Source: Echiichthys vipera
Taxonomy: Eukaryota; Chordata; Actinopteri; Perciformes; Trachinidae
Assembly (NCBI GenBank): GCA_963691815.1
Contig: OY829661.1
Span: 4,767,001-4,831,000, forward strand
Length of the DNA stretch: 64,000 bases
Reading direction: 5' to 3'
The notes beneath the pieces were generated by a model. That model was not told the DNA's origin and made no database searches. It worked only from the letters and a program-made list of their open reading frames with translations. The translations under genes and the position numbers were made by a program. Shown here piece by piece: positions 28,780 to 40,570 of this stretch (its first letter is position 1; every line of letters begins with the position of its first letter).

Positions 28780-29460
28780 TTCTGCAAATGTAGTTCATTT
28801 GATACAGCTGCTCATTTCTTCATAATTTCTTTCGAACGTCATGGAAACAAAACAAGCTAAACTTATTGTAAAACAGTTTGAAAATGAATTGGTTATAAGT
28901 AAAGTTGCTGTTGGTGGAAACAGTGCGACGCATATGCCATCAGGCAACATTTACTGTATTTCTCCTTCCTTCATTTTTCCATTACAAATCTGAACTGATT
29001 TCATGCACAGCTGGGAATAATATTGCTTTTGAATCACACGGAGTACAACCATAGCAGTGTGCGCTACTCAGCAATGAGTCAGCAACACTGCCTCTTCAGC
29101 CGCTTCCATGATTTATAATTAGCGCCAACAACAACATAAAATAATTGCAGGGCTAGATTTCATTTTCCAAATGAGCAACAGCAGCACAATTTGTCCTCTA
29201 GAGCATCTAATTTCAGCAAGGGCATGTTTAGCTTTACGACTAGCCTTCCCACAAGATTATTTGAGATTGCAGCAGCTGGTGCTCTGCAGTGAAGCAGGCT
29301 GCCCTCAATACCCTCATTTTCTGGAGTAGACACCTGGCTCTAATCAGCCACAGGAACACCATGTTAAGAAGCCCAGGGCTGCATTAAAACCACAAACAGC
29401 CACACGCACCAGGACCAAGCCTTCCTATTAGTGAAGGCTTATTCATGAATAGATTGAAAG
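28780..29460. promoter_or_regulatory. candidate conserved non-coding block in lmo4 intron 1
   Basis: Unique sequence with TTTATAATTAGC, ATAATTGCAG, TCTAATTTCAG, TAATCAGCC and CATTAAAACC words, and no repeat signature. Typical look of a developmental enhancer; conservation untested. Confidence 0.3.
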
Positions 29461-29874
29461 AGTGAGTCCAGTTTTTTAATTCGCAAATTTAACTTTGAAA
29501 TTAAGCTGCTTGAATCCTGGTGTTCCCAATATTAGCATAGAACTCTCGTTTTAGAAGCTGAAATCCATTTGAGTTTTTTCTTATGGTTTGCCCTTTTTTC
29601 CCGACAGCACTTAAGTTAAATCTGATATTTAAATCAACACCTCTCCTAAAAATGAGACGTATTTTCCTGGTTTCCTGGGACATAAGAAATCGGGTTATTC
29701 ATATTGTTGTATGCAGTATCCAGGTTTCTGATAATGGTTGTTGTCATTGTTGCTTGTGTGGTAATTACTGGCGGAGGAAGCATCATTTCCCCAAAGAGTC
29801 TCCTGAATTCATTCATACTATAGGCTTATATTGTGGGAGTTGCCAGGATGGAGGGAGAGGCCGACCAGTAATCA

Positions 29875-29965
29875 TGAACCATTGGCCACTGGAGGGTGGC
29901 TGGTATTACAACTCGGCCCTCAAGCAAGGCACTGAACCCCTAAATTGCTCCAGAGGTACTATAGC
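29875..29965 (+). repeat. short dispersed repeat fragment
   Basis: caagcaaggcactgaacccc and aattgctcc match a motif common in fish dispersed repeats. Confidence 0.4.
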
Positions 29966-30089
29966 TGATGTCCTACGAACCTCTATGCAAAGAGCCTTAT
30001 ATGAAATGATTTAGTATAATAAAGTGCGAGCAATTTTAAATGAATAAAACAGCCCACCCTACGTGAAAACGTGTTCTACCTTGCAAGTT

Positions 30090-30310
30090 TGTCTCTCCTG
30101 TTGTCATTCACTTGCAGTTAGCCTATCACTAGCGTTAACACAAAAGTGAAATATTCCTGGCCACGTGTGAAACTAATTGCAGAGTAGCAGCCAATGTAAT
30201 CATCATGCAAACACCTGTGTTAATTCAAGACGTTTCAAGACATCTGCCAAATGACTCCCAATTAAAATGCAAATCCTTCATTTAATCATCTTCGGCAATG
30301 CAAAGGCGTG
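30090..30310. promoter_or_regulatory. candidate conserved non-coding element in lmo4 intron 1
   Basis: Contains ACTAATTGCAG, CATGCAAACACCTG, CCCAATTAAAATGCAAATCC (an octamer ATGCAAAT) and TTTAATCATC within 200 unique bases. Confidence 0.3.
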
Positions 30311-30329
30311 ATGTGTCATCTGTCTCAGG

Positions 30330-30765
30330 TAGGGATGGGCATGAGTAGTTAATTCCAAGATCGAGGGATCGCATCAATTCCTCGTGGGCCAATCGAGTAA
30401 GTTGTTTCTCTAAATCTACTTTTAGAACTCAACGCATCTTGCTGCAGGAATAATGATGCACAGCAATACAGCCTACCCAACACCTAATGCTTATTTTCAA
30501 TCAAAACAGTCATAGTTCCCCTTTAAGGATTGCTTTTTTCACAACCACAACTTCAAAACATTGTTTCCTTACAAAAAACATAATGAAATCCTCGTTCCCA
30601 TTCTTAATGATCAGTCCTGCTGTGTGTTAAAAAAATCGAAGGTGTTTGTGTCTTTGGTAAAGCGCAGAAGCAAGCGCACGCACACCAAAAATACTTGAGT
30701 GCCGTTACCAATCGAGTAAATTTGAAACAAGTACTACTCAAGGAATCGATCACTCACGACTATCT
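30330..30765. repeat. degenerate MITE with inverted ends
   Basis: Starts gggatgggcatgagtagtta with ccaatcgagtaa, and ends with caatcgagtaa and ctactcaagg. These are related words at both ends; no target duplication identified. Confidence 0.4.
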
Positions 30766-30781
30766 CTATAGTCTCAGGACG

Positions 30782-30895
<114 letters not shown>

Positions 30896-31291
30896 TGACT
30901 CAAGATTATATACATTATTATTTTTATATTTATATTTATTATTATTATATTATTATTATTATTATATATATATCTATATACATTATTATATACAGTGTAG
31001 CAAGCAAGATTCTGACATCCTTCTGTTGATTCTGACCAGGCAAGAATCACTTAAGAACACAGTGCTGTACACCATTCAACTGCCACATGTAGAAAAGTAC
31101 TTCACTTATAAATCTCACTTTTTTCCAAACTGCACTTGCTGAATCAGCCCCCCATTGCCCCAGTTAATCTGTGACAGTGACCTTGAGAATCTTAAGAGTC
31201 TAGAATTGTGTAGAACTTGACTCGTTGACTCTATTAAAACAGTCAGGTCTCTGGGCCACGGCTCAATTGCTTCTTGCTTATACGTCATCAC

Positions 31292-32121
31292 CAGGGCTTG
31301 ACATTAACACTCGCCCACCCGCCACTTGCGGGTGAATTTTAGCTGTGATGGGTAACAAAGTTGCTCCTACTCGCCACTTTGGCTCGTTGAATTTAATTGA
31401 TGTCTTCTCAAAGGTCATCTGAATGAATAAACTGTTGGTAAAGTGATACAATGACTCTACAACTCCCATAAGCAACTAGAGAAGTAGATCCAGACGTGAT
31501 TAGTAACTATGGATATGTGGTGGAAAAAGAAAAGAGTGAAGGCAGGTAGAGAGTGTCTAACATATGATGGCGTTAGGAAAACAAAGTACTGAGGAGATTG
31601 TATTTTCTTAGCAAAAGGTTTTTTTTTGTGATTTGTAAAACAAACTTCAAATGTGAAACTGTTAGAGAACACAAAGTTTCAGTAACTCATCTAATATACG
31701 GGAAAAATGTCATGATGGTCTAATGTTTTAGATGCACCTGTACGTGATTGCTGCTTAGATCTCCTGTATATAGAGTCATTACTAAGGCTTTCAATCAAAC
31801 ATATCTCAGTGTTCTATGTTTGATGAAATGTATGTATTTGAATTAGACTTCAGTGTTTATTGTTGTTATAGATAAATTATGTTGTTAATGAATGCTGTAT
31901 TTAAACAGACACTATTCATCTTGACAGGATTTTTTAATTAATCTTCTACATCCCTGCAGTGTTTTTTTTGGATATGCATAAGAAGCTGCTCTTTATTTAG
32001 GGTATTTTTTCTTAATATACTATATATACAAATGTGCTAATAAGAATGCTGAGTGGCTAGTAACTTTTAAAAACCACTAGCCACAGTGGCTGGTGAGCAA
32101 AAAAGTTAGTGTCAAGCCCTG
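31292..32121. mobile_element. hAT-type non-autonomous element (830 bp)
   Basis: Ends CAGGGCTTGACATTAAC and GTTAGTGTCAAGCCCTG. Flanks gtcatcac and atcatcac are a 7/8 target duplication. Subterminal words (cccgccac; ggctggtgagcaaaaaagtt) are shared with the 19096-21067 element, so they are one family. Confidence 0.88.
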
Positions 32122-32860
32122 ATCATCACCCCTCAGAGATTTTGATTCGTCCGACTGTTTTTGAATATTTTATGTGACCAAATCTGCAGTGAACACTCCA
32201 CCTCCGCATTAGACCACTGCGAACCCTTTGGCTGCATCTTTTTAAATGTCCGTCCTCATACATGCGCAGTTGGCCGAAGACCACCTGTCTTAAGCGGACT
32301 GCGGCTGGGAAGCGTACCGTGCCCTCCCACTGGAGAAACTAGACTTTAGCTTTGAATCTTGCTTGGACACGGTACGAATGGTAAGTGTGAGTAGATCCTA
32401 CAAATACCGAGATCTCTGGGATCCTTCACTTATGGAGCCTTTATATGCAACACTTTACTAATTAAGCTGGATTACATTTCAACTCCAATAATATTTTCTG
32501 TGATTGGTAAAATGCTCTACAATACACTAGGCTCTTTTTACAGAAGACAGTTTGACATGTGACAGACAGTAGGAAAATGTCCCTTTTGTCCCTTCTTTCA
32601 GGACGGACGGGCTCCAGCTATAGGAGCTTATCAAAACACCACAGACAGATCAGCACTCTGTCACATGGAGAAGACATACACACTTCCAGTGGCGTGCATA
32701 CATATTTTCAATACTGCTCTTTATATTACAACTGGCTCCAACTATAAAATGCTACTTACACTTTAAGACATCAGAATTAGACGAGTTCCCAAATTCAATG
32801 ACAAAAAGCAGGATTGGCGATTCCCCCATTTTAAATCAATTATATAAATTTGACCTTAAG
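32122..32860. other. lmo4 intron 1, nothing recognised
   Basis: No element or exon identified. Confidence 0.4.
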
Positions 32861-32869
32861 GCCTTAGAC

Positions 32870-33010
32870 TTGGACTTCTCTTTATTAATCCCTTTGGGAT
32901 GACTCCCGCAAGGAATTTGAATTTCCATCAGCTTACAAAAACACGAGGGGGGTTTAAAAACAAAACAAAAAAAAAAACAGTACAAGACAATACAATACAA
33001 TAGTATGGTA
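32870..33010 (-). repeat. LINE 3'-end fragment
   Basis: On the minus strand it reads ccaaagggattaataaagag, a common fish LINE 3' terminus. Confidence 0.45.
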
Positions 33011-33947
33011 CATTCCATGTAGCCTTTGTTTTGCATGTAAAATGACAGTGGTCAGGGCATAAAACCATTGTTGTCTTGATCTTTACGAATCAAGTTTCCA
33101 TAGTCTAATAATGTGATGGGAAATAAAGTATTTACATTGAGAAATTAAATTGAATCGTTACAAAAGAATAGTCACTTCTGCATAATGTATACTTTTACTT
33201 TTGTTACTTTGAGTATATTTTGCTGATTACAATGTCTAATTTCTCATAAATGTCTTCATTTACTTCCCTTACGCGAGACGGTGTAGTCAGAGTGGCTCAC
33301 ACCGTTGGCGCGGTGGAATTGGTGGAGCTGCATCACACAATTTATGTACGTAAATGTGCTCCTGTTAAACTCTGCGTTAAGTTCCTCTGCACTACATTAA
33401 AATACCGTTTTTGAAGCCCAAACAATATTCAGTTCTTAAACACCAACTATTGATGACTAAGTAAAGCTAGATACATACCATTTTCCGGTAGGATCTAAAA
33501 CCCAACTTTGACTTTCTGTACAGACTGGTGGTGCTGGTGGAAACTGTCTGACTTGACTGCAGCTTTTTGTCTCTCCCAGTGGATACAAGTTGACCTTTGA
33601 ATCACAATTGTTTTGTCTGCATTAGATCCTTGAACCCTTCCCAACCAATACAAAGGCGAGTGAATAAGCAACTGCTTGTGTTCTGCCCTGCTAATAAATT
33701 GACTGGTGAAGTAGTCAATAGAAATGGGAGCGAATGAAGAGAAACACAATTCCACTGCAGTCTGGACACACTGATGACTTGCATGCAGTTTCAGGCTGAC
33801 AGTGCCAATAAGGGCTCATTTTCCCCAAACTGAATGTAATTGACTGATGCCTCTCACACAGGAATAAGTATTCTATTGCATTGTATTGTATTCCTCGACT
33901 CCATGACAACAGTAATATCTAAATGAGTATCATAAGGTTTGGACTTA

Positions 33948-34593
33948 AAGTGTAATTCCGGCGTAAAATCATACCATAGTCTTTATCGGCAAAGACACTC
34001 GTCAATAAGCCATCGAGACAGTTTTTTCCGTGTACAAACTATTAACGGAGATATCGGTAGAGTCGCTAACAGCCGGCGTGGCTAACAGTGATAAGCTTGG
34101 GGCAGTACGGTGAATGCATTAAAACGCCTTTTTAACCACTAATACTGCTGAAAATAACACCAAACCTCTGCAGCAGCATGAGAAAAGTCCCTACACAGAA
34201 AACAAAGCACCAGTGGGCTCCTTCCTTTGGGATTGACTTTGGTAATCCACTTAGATGGACTTTACTATGAGAGAAGCTGGTACAGGGGCCAGTAGGTAAG
34301 TCTTTAAAACTAACTAACTACGTTGTTGGTGCTTTGTTTTCTGTGTAGGGACTCTTCTCATGCTGCTGCAGAGGCTTGCTGTTATTTTGAGCAGTATTCG
34401 TGGTTAAAAAAGACGTTTAATGCCTTCATTGTACTGCCCCGAGCTAATCAGTATCAGCCGCATTCAGCTGTTAGCGACTCTACCGAGTTCCTCCATTAAT
34501 AGTTGTTTCACAAAAAAATTGCCTCGATGGCTTGTTTGATGTATGTAATTGCCGAAAAAGACCATGGGATCATTTTATGCCGTAATTTCACTT
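33948..34593 (+). mobile_element. foldback MITE copy 4
   Basis: AAGTGTAATTCCGGCG ... TAATTTCACTT flanked by TA (33946-33947, 34594-34595). Both arms are complete. The centre is shortened between GTAAGT and CTAACTAC. It lies in lmo4 intron 1, antisense. Confidence 0.9.
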
Positions 34594-35199
34594 TAAGGGT
34601 ATAATATATTATCTGTTTCTATTACCAAGCCTATTTCTGGACAAAGGCTTGGTGGATTAGAGGTCTAATGAGGCCACAGAATTGTGTGACACTCTCCACT
34701 TTTTAGTATGAGTGATCCTATAGTATCTCATGATGCATCATGTTGAGTGAATAATTCCAGTACCTCGGATCCTTTAAACATGCAGGGGTTTGTGTTCTCA
34801 TGATGACAGGTCAGAGAGTTATATGCAGCAACCTCAAACTTCAAACACTTTCTGGTCCCACTTACTGAGAATAATGTGAGGATTTGCTCTGTTTTATATC
34901 GGACTAAATTGAAAATCTTTTGTATCCCATTTGCAGCAATGTGCAGACTTTCTCTTGAGCTCTAGAAACTGTGGTGGACATTCATTTCCATTACTTTCTG
35001 CTGTAACTATTTGGTGTTGTCAGAAGGACACAGAGATAAACATATGATTTCAAATGTGTTCAAAAGCTCAACTTATCAGTCTTGTGAGCCATCACTGGTC
35101 CACCTTGTTTTCCTAACAACTAGGCTGGAATTTAGGCATGATATGGTGGAAATTTACAGCCTCGCAGATACTGAAAAGTGGAACTTTGTGGAATGACAG

Positions 35200-35620
35200 C
35201 ACTTAATTGGTTATTGAAGTTATTGCCTCCTTCCTCCCTTCTTATACTGTACAGTAATTAAATCATGGATCCCACAGCCAGCCCAACACACTCCTGAGGT
35301 GTCTTACATGTGAGGTGTAATTAACAAATAACCTCAGGTCATACAAGTCCGGGGAAAGCTACACCACAGTCTCCATTAACGTTACTATAGAGAGCAGTCC
35401 GACTGGACCGCACTGAGGCACACATTCTTTCTCTTGAGAAAGACATGCTGTTTCATTAAAACGGGTCCCTTTTAATTAACACCAAGGGCACAAGTGTGGC
35501 AGAAGCCTACCACAGTTGCAGTCAAATTATAAGGATGCCCTTTGAGTGCTGCAGAGCAGGCTGCATGCACAGCCAGAATGAAGCTGGTAAATCTGCAGTG
35601 ACACGTTGGAGAAGGAGAGT
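35200..35620. promoter_or_regulatory. candidate conserved non-coding block about 1.2 kb from the lmo4 promoter
   Basis: Unique sequence with AGTAATTAAATCATGG, GGTGTAATTAAC, TTTTAATTAACACC and AATTATAAGG words. Located in the proximal part of lmo4 intron 1. Confidence 0.3.
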
Positions 35621-35936
35621 ACTTTAGGCACAAAAAGAGAGGAACAACTTATTTCACTACATTTCAGTACATGTTCCCACTCCCACTGCAACTATTAGCA
35701 ATAAATAATAATCAAATGGTGAAGCTGATTCTTGTATACTCCTGTGTGTATGTAATATATAACAAACATGTTGTATCATAATATTTAAAATCTGATTTTT
35801 ATGAACATTTTGAGTTAGTATGTGCTTCTATATCAAAGATCTGTTGTATAGGACTAGGTGTTGATATCCCTCAATACATTCCCACACCGTAGGGACTCTG
35901 TGGAGGTCAAGTGAGTGAAGGCATCCTTCGGGTTGT

Positions 35937-36177
35937 CGAGATATCAATAGATAAAATGACTTGATTGTATATTTCAATATCTCGATAATTTCACATCAAA
36001 TTATCACCCAGCCTTATGTAGTTAATAACAGTAACAACTGTAGTAGCAGTAATAATAATAATAATGACGATAATAATAATAATAATATTGTTATTATATT
36101 TTTTAATTATTATTACTATTATTACTGTTACTATTAATACTGAGTAACTATTATTAACGTTCCAGGTGTAACTACTA

Positions 36178-36213
<36 letters not shown>

Positions 36214-36360
36214 AGATATCAATAGATAAAATGACTTAATTGTATATTTAATATCTGACATTATATGACCTCATATCGAATTAATAATTACAGTAACAAC
36301 TGTAGTAGTAGTAGTAATACTATTATTATTAATTTTTTTTATTATTACTGCTACTATTAC
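35937..36360. repeat. duplicated 50-bp segment around (ATT)n and (TA)n
   Basis: gagatatcaatagataaaat occurs at 35937 and again at 36213, flanking (AAT/ATT)n and a TA run (about 36180-36211). Confidence 0.8.
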
Positions 36361-36792
36361 AACTGAGTTAGTACTCCACACCGTTCCAGGTGTAAATGCT
36401 CTGACAGGGGAAACACCTGGGTGTAAAGTTCGCCTAAAGCACGAGGACATGGACTCTAACGCTGTGTTACAGCTTAAAGGGAAAAACGAAGGTTTCGAAC
36501 CTTGAAAAAAGAAGAACCTGAACAATTTCCCCAAACCTTAACGTTAACTGCTGAAAAAGTTAGACAAACGGATCTCTTGTGACACTCCTCTGTACAAACT
36601 TACTACTTGTTTCTTTCACGTTAGCAGAAAGCCCAAAGTCGCTGTTTTAGCCTAGTGTGAAAAGTTACGGGTGAATTCCCGCCGTGCTCTAACGGTACAG
36701 TGAGCTGAGGTGGAGAAGGCTCCAGTAAGCACGGTGGTGTGCTGTGTGTCGGACTGAAGGTGTGCCATGTAAGCGCCGTGTGTTCAACTCAC

Positions 36793-36935
36793 CTTGCAGT
36801 GAACTGGAAAGCCGTCGGAGTTGGTGTGAGTTGATGAACCCGCGGCGGCTCGAAGCTTCTCTCGCCTTCTGCTTCAGCACAGAGCCCGATGTTCCAGAGA
36901 GACCGTGAACTTCTCAGCTGCTCCACTCTCCGCGC
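36793..36935 (-). other. lmo4: putative lmo4 non-coding first exon
   Basis: On the minus strand a GC-richer segment ends in a good donor, CTGCAAG|gtgagt, at 36792. LMO4 genes elsewhere have a non-coding first exon, and no other strong candidate was seen upstream of the 25359 acceptor. The 5' limit is a guess, set at the GT microsatellite. Confidence 0.5.
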
Positions 36936-36957
36936 GCCAGTCTGTGTGTGTGTGTGT

Positions 36958-36990
<33 letters not shown>

Positions 36991-37110
36991 AGTGTGTGTG
37001 TGGAGAAAACCCGAATGGTGTTCACTTATGGAAACTCCTCTGCTGTCCGGCTGTGGACGCACACCAGCTCCCTGACAGCCTGTCCTGTCTGTTGGCCCCG
37101 GACAGCTCCT
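36936..37110. promoter_or_regulatory. putative bidirectional promoter of lmo4 and lrsam1
   Basis: Between the two putative first exons lies a (GT)n run (about 36941-36999) and a CpG-containing, GC-rich segment in otherwise AT-rich DNA. Donors point outward on both sides (minus at 36792, plus at 37168). This is inferred from geometry and composition; no TATA box was recognised. Confidence 0.4.
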
Positions 37111-37168
37111 GCCTTTGTTCCTGGACACAAGTGCGCTCCTGCTCCCGCGGACCCGGCACAGAGCAGAG
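37015..37168 (+). other. lrsam1: putative lrsam1 non-coding first exon
   Basis: A GC-rich segment ends in a consensus donor, GCAGAG|gtgagt, at 37169. Joined to the acceptor at 46798, the frame opened by the ATG at 37015 stops before the lrsam1 ATG. A second ATG at 37028 gives a 15-codon upstream ORF. It therefore acts as 5'UTR if used. The 5' end is uncertain. Confidence 0.45.
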
Positions 37169-37169
37169 G

Positions 37170-39003
37170 TGAGTCCGCTCCCCTCCACTCACTTAAACGC
37201 TTTATACTGACTCCTCCGCTGACGTTGGCGAGGGGGCGTGGCTTCCCCTCGCCATGATATTTGGATGACTGCTGGAGGCAAGGGTGCAGATCCAGGGGTG
37301 CACATCCAAGGGTGCACATCCTGGCGGACCCCCCCCCCCCCTTTCTGAAAAACATGACCCCCCAATAAGAAGACCCTAAATTGAATTTAATTTTTTTGCA
37401 AGGGCACCATTGCTGCACAAGACGATTGTGATTGCTTGTGAAAAAAAGCCCTGAAGAATCTCAACAGGGGAAAGTTTCTAAAATGACCCAAATATTCCCT
37501 GACTGTATAAATAAAAAATGTAATGTGTTTTTTGAAATTGTTTGTAAACATTAGCAGACGGGGCATAATCTAAGAACCTATGCGCTCATTTTCATGAATA
37601 CCAACAGATGTAAACATTGGGTACATCCCCCAGAAACTCTCCCACAGACCCACAGACCCAGCTCCAAACCCATCTCTGCAATAATCCTTCAGAAAGGCTG
37701 CTTTAAAGTCTTTCTTCCTGCCTCCACTTATTACCTTAATTTATTAACTTTTAATGTTATATGTCAACACGATTCAACAGAACATTTTCACCTGGCATAA
37801 CCCAGTGTTTAGATCTGTTTTGGTATTTATGAAAATTAGCACATGCGTAATGAGATTATGCCTCATTTGCCAAAAAACTATTTCAAAAAACTTGTAGCCT
37901 AATACATTTTCTGTTTGTCTTGATGTAAGTTATACACTCATGTATACTCACTCAATTTTCATGAAGATATCTGCAGATGATTTTTTTTCCTCTATTCACA
38001 TGAAAAAAATAATGAATAGGTGAATGCCAGCCTGTCCTCCACCCAAAAACACATGTGAAAAGAGGCATACCTCCTGCCTCCAGTAGGGGTGCTAATTTAG
38101 GAAACGCTCCGTTGGGTCGTATCGTAGGTTAGGAGCAAACCACCTACGTGGTCGGGTGGACTGGAGGAGTTGTTGGTGAACGCAAAGGGAATATTTGGGT
38201 CTTTTTTAGAAACTTTCCCCTGTTGGGATTTTTCAGTTGTTTTTTTTCCTTACTCAGGACTTATTGAGGATACAAAATCAGTTGAGTTTGCTTCTGTTGA
38301 AATGTGTTCAACGTTGACCTCTATTTGGGCTTAAAATGACTGGGCCACAGTACTGGCTTATGGCCTAGCACTGTGAGATTTAAGCTAAATGTTCTTCAAG
38401 TGCACATTATGCAGAATGGCCCCTTTCAGAGTGTTCCAACATGGTGTGCCCAAGGTCCTGAAAGACCAGACCCAAACCCCTCAAAGCCTCCACTGAGAGG
38501 GGGTCAGAGGTCTCCACCCAGGGTTCTGTGGAGGACCAAAGGATGGAGGCCACCCAAAGACCCTCCTTAAACTGAAGGTGTGACTTAAGGCTGCACTAAT
38601 CAATATTTTGACATTAATATTCGATCAAATGAATGTGCCATGTAACAAGTGTCACTGGAACTGACAAACAGAATTATTACCTTCAGCATTCAGCAGTTCC
38701 CCTCAGCTCTATATAACATTTTCAGCACTTTCAGCCTATTGTTTTGGTTTTAGAGCCCATCCAGGTGCTACACTGTAAAAAACCAAAATAAAAATTGTAA
38801 TAAGAGAATTTGACTGTTTATTTTACTGAAAAATACCATTTAATTTACAAAAGGAGGCTGTGATTTCACATGAAATCACTGTAACTGTGAAAACAACATA
38901 TTTCTGTTATTTTACAAAAAAACATTAGAAATACATATATTTATTGTTAAAATATGTTCACAAATGTATCGTAATTTCACAAAATATTTATCAAATATTT
39001 AAG
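37170..39003. other. putative lrsam1 5' intron, nothing recognised
   Basis: A C-homopolymer at about 37328-37341 and a fragment near 38405 (attatgcagaatggccc) shared with the hAT element at 55953-56453. Otherwise unassigned. Confidence 0.4.
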
Positions 39004-39008
39004 GGAAT

Positions 39009-39339
39009 TGTCATGAACAGTACAAGGAATAACTCAGAGAAATGGGACCCAAATGCAGACACAGGGTAAGATGTAAACGAGTGTTTAATGAAAAAACAAT
39101 AAACAAACAGTGTCCAGGGAGCGGGGGAAAGGAATGAGGTCCAGGTGCAGGTGAAGAAATAACAACGAGGTGATCAGGGGAAAAACACAAACGGGTGGTA
39201 GACAAGCAGGCGAGGGTTCAGACAGGGAAGCAGAAAAAACAAAAACTAAACTAAACTAAAAAAAAGAAACAAAGAAACAATTAACAATTAACAATGAACA
39301 AATAAGCACAGATCGAGCAAACTAGCAGGGATCCTGACA
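39009..39339. mobile_element. non-autonomous element, TGTCA...TGACA ends
   Basis: TGTCATGAAC ... GATCCTGACA with a GGAAT duplication on each side (39004-39008, 39340-39344). It shares cgggtggtagacaagcaggc-like sequence with the element at 61715-62350. Superfamily not assigned. Confidence 0.65.
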
Positions 39340-39974
39340 GGAATAAACAGTAAAATTCAACTCTTAGTCTCTAAAAAAAGGAAAACATAATTTAAAATGA
39401 CTGAGAAATAAATAGTAAAATAACTATTTCATTTATAATTTAACCGTAATTTCTTCCATAATTGACTAATGTTTCCACTGAAAATAACTACTGTTACTGT
39501 CATTTCCTAGATGGTAACATTTGACTTTATTGCAGCTGCTGCTTCAGAACTGAAACAGACACACTGTTGAAGGCTCTCGTCTCACTCGTGGCATGCTCAC
39601 ATTGTCAAGGGCAGTTATTAGCAAGACTGTACATCAGTTTAGGCCTATACAAGTTAGGATCAGCTTCACAGTCCCATTAACACTCAGACATTTGTGTACA
39701 ATAGTATTTTGGGTAGGGGGATGTTAGGTTACAGTACCACCGCCTGATTTGAATCCAGGAAAAGGTCTGAGTTTGCAGTCTGAGTGATTCAAAAGGATTT
39801 CCTGCAGACCCTTGCCCCTGAATGACCTCCTCCATCAGAACCACTCAGCCTCCTGGTATACCTTCAGCATGTGCGTATGTACTGCAAATGTTAACCTTCA
39901 TATTACGCTTTCATTTTTTTGGCGCCCCAGCTGCTGGAAAATGACCGTGCTGGTTTCATAAAAAACGCTTAGAT

Positions 39975-40570
39975 GTAGGGCAGGTTGATATGACAATATA
40001 CTGATATCATCAAAAGGATATAAAAATGCCCATCATGGATATTTTTCTATATCGTTTCTGTTACAATGCTGAAAAACAAGCAGCCGGACTGCGTTTTGGC
40101 AATATTTACGCTATTTGGATGATGCTTTATATTCCCATCCTTGCACGTTATGTTAATTTTGCACTGAAGTTCTTAATAAAATGAGTATTTAATTCACACA
40201 TGAATATAACAAGGATTAAGGACTTTTTGAATACAGTTTGCACATGCACTGTCTCTGAGCACTGATCTGCTTTTTTATTTTTAATGTGGTTTTATTTTGT
40301 TGATTTATCATGTTTAGTTGTGTGTCATGTTTAGTTGTGTGTTGTTTTGGTTTTAAATGTGAAACTTGTGTGTTTATGCTGCTGTCTTGGCCAGGACTCC
40401 CTTGGAAAAGAGATTTTAAATCATAATGGGAATATTCCTGGTTAAATAAAGGGGAATACAAACAAATAGGTTTTACCATGTGGTTATTCCACATACTGAA
40501 TATCCAGAAAACATGCTGTATCGTGATATGTATCTTTTTCCAGACATGAAATCATCTATACCGTCATAGA
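39975..40570. repeat. degenerate MITE
   Basis: Ends carry related ATATGACAATATACTGATAT and TCGTGATATG / CATCTATACCGTCAT words in inverted order. The boundaries are soft. Confidence 0.35.

Noticed and set aside
37015..37168. ATG at 37015 as a true lrsam1 start
   Set aside because: Splicing to 46799 gives a stop codon before the lrsam1 ATG, in a different frame.
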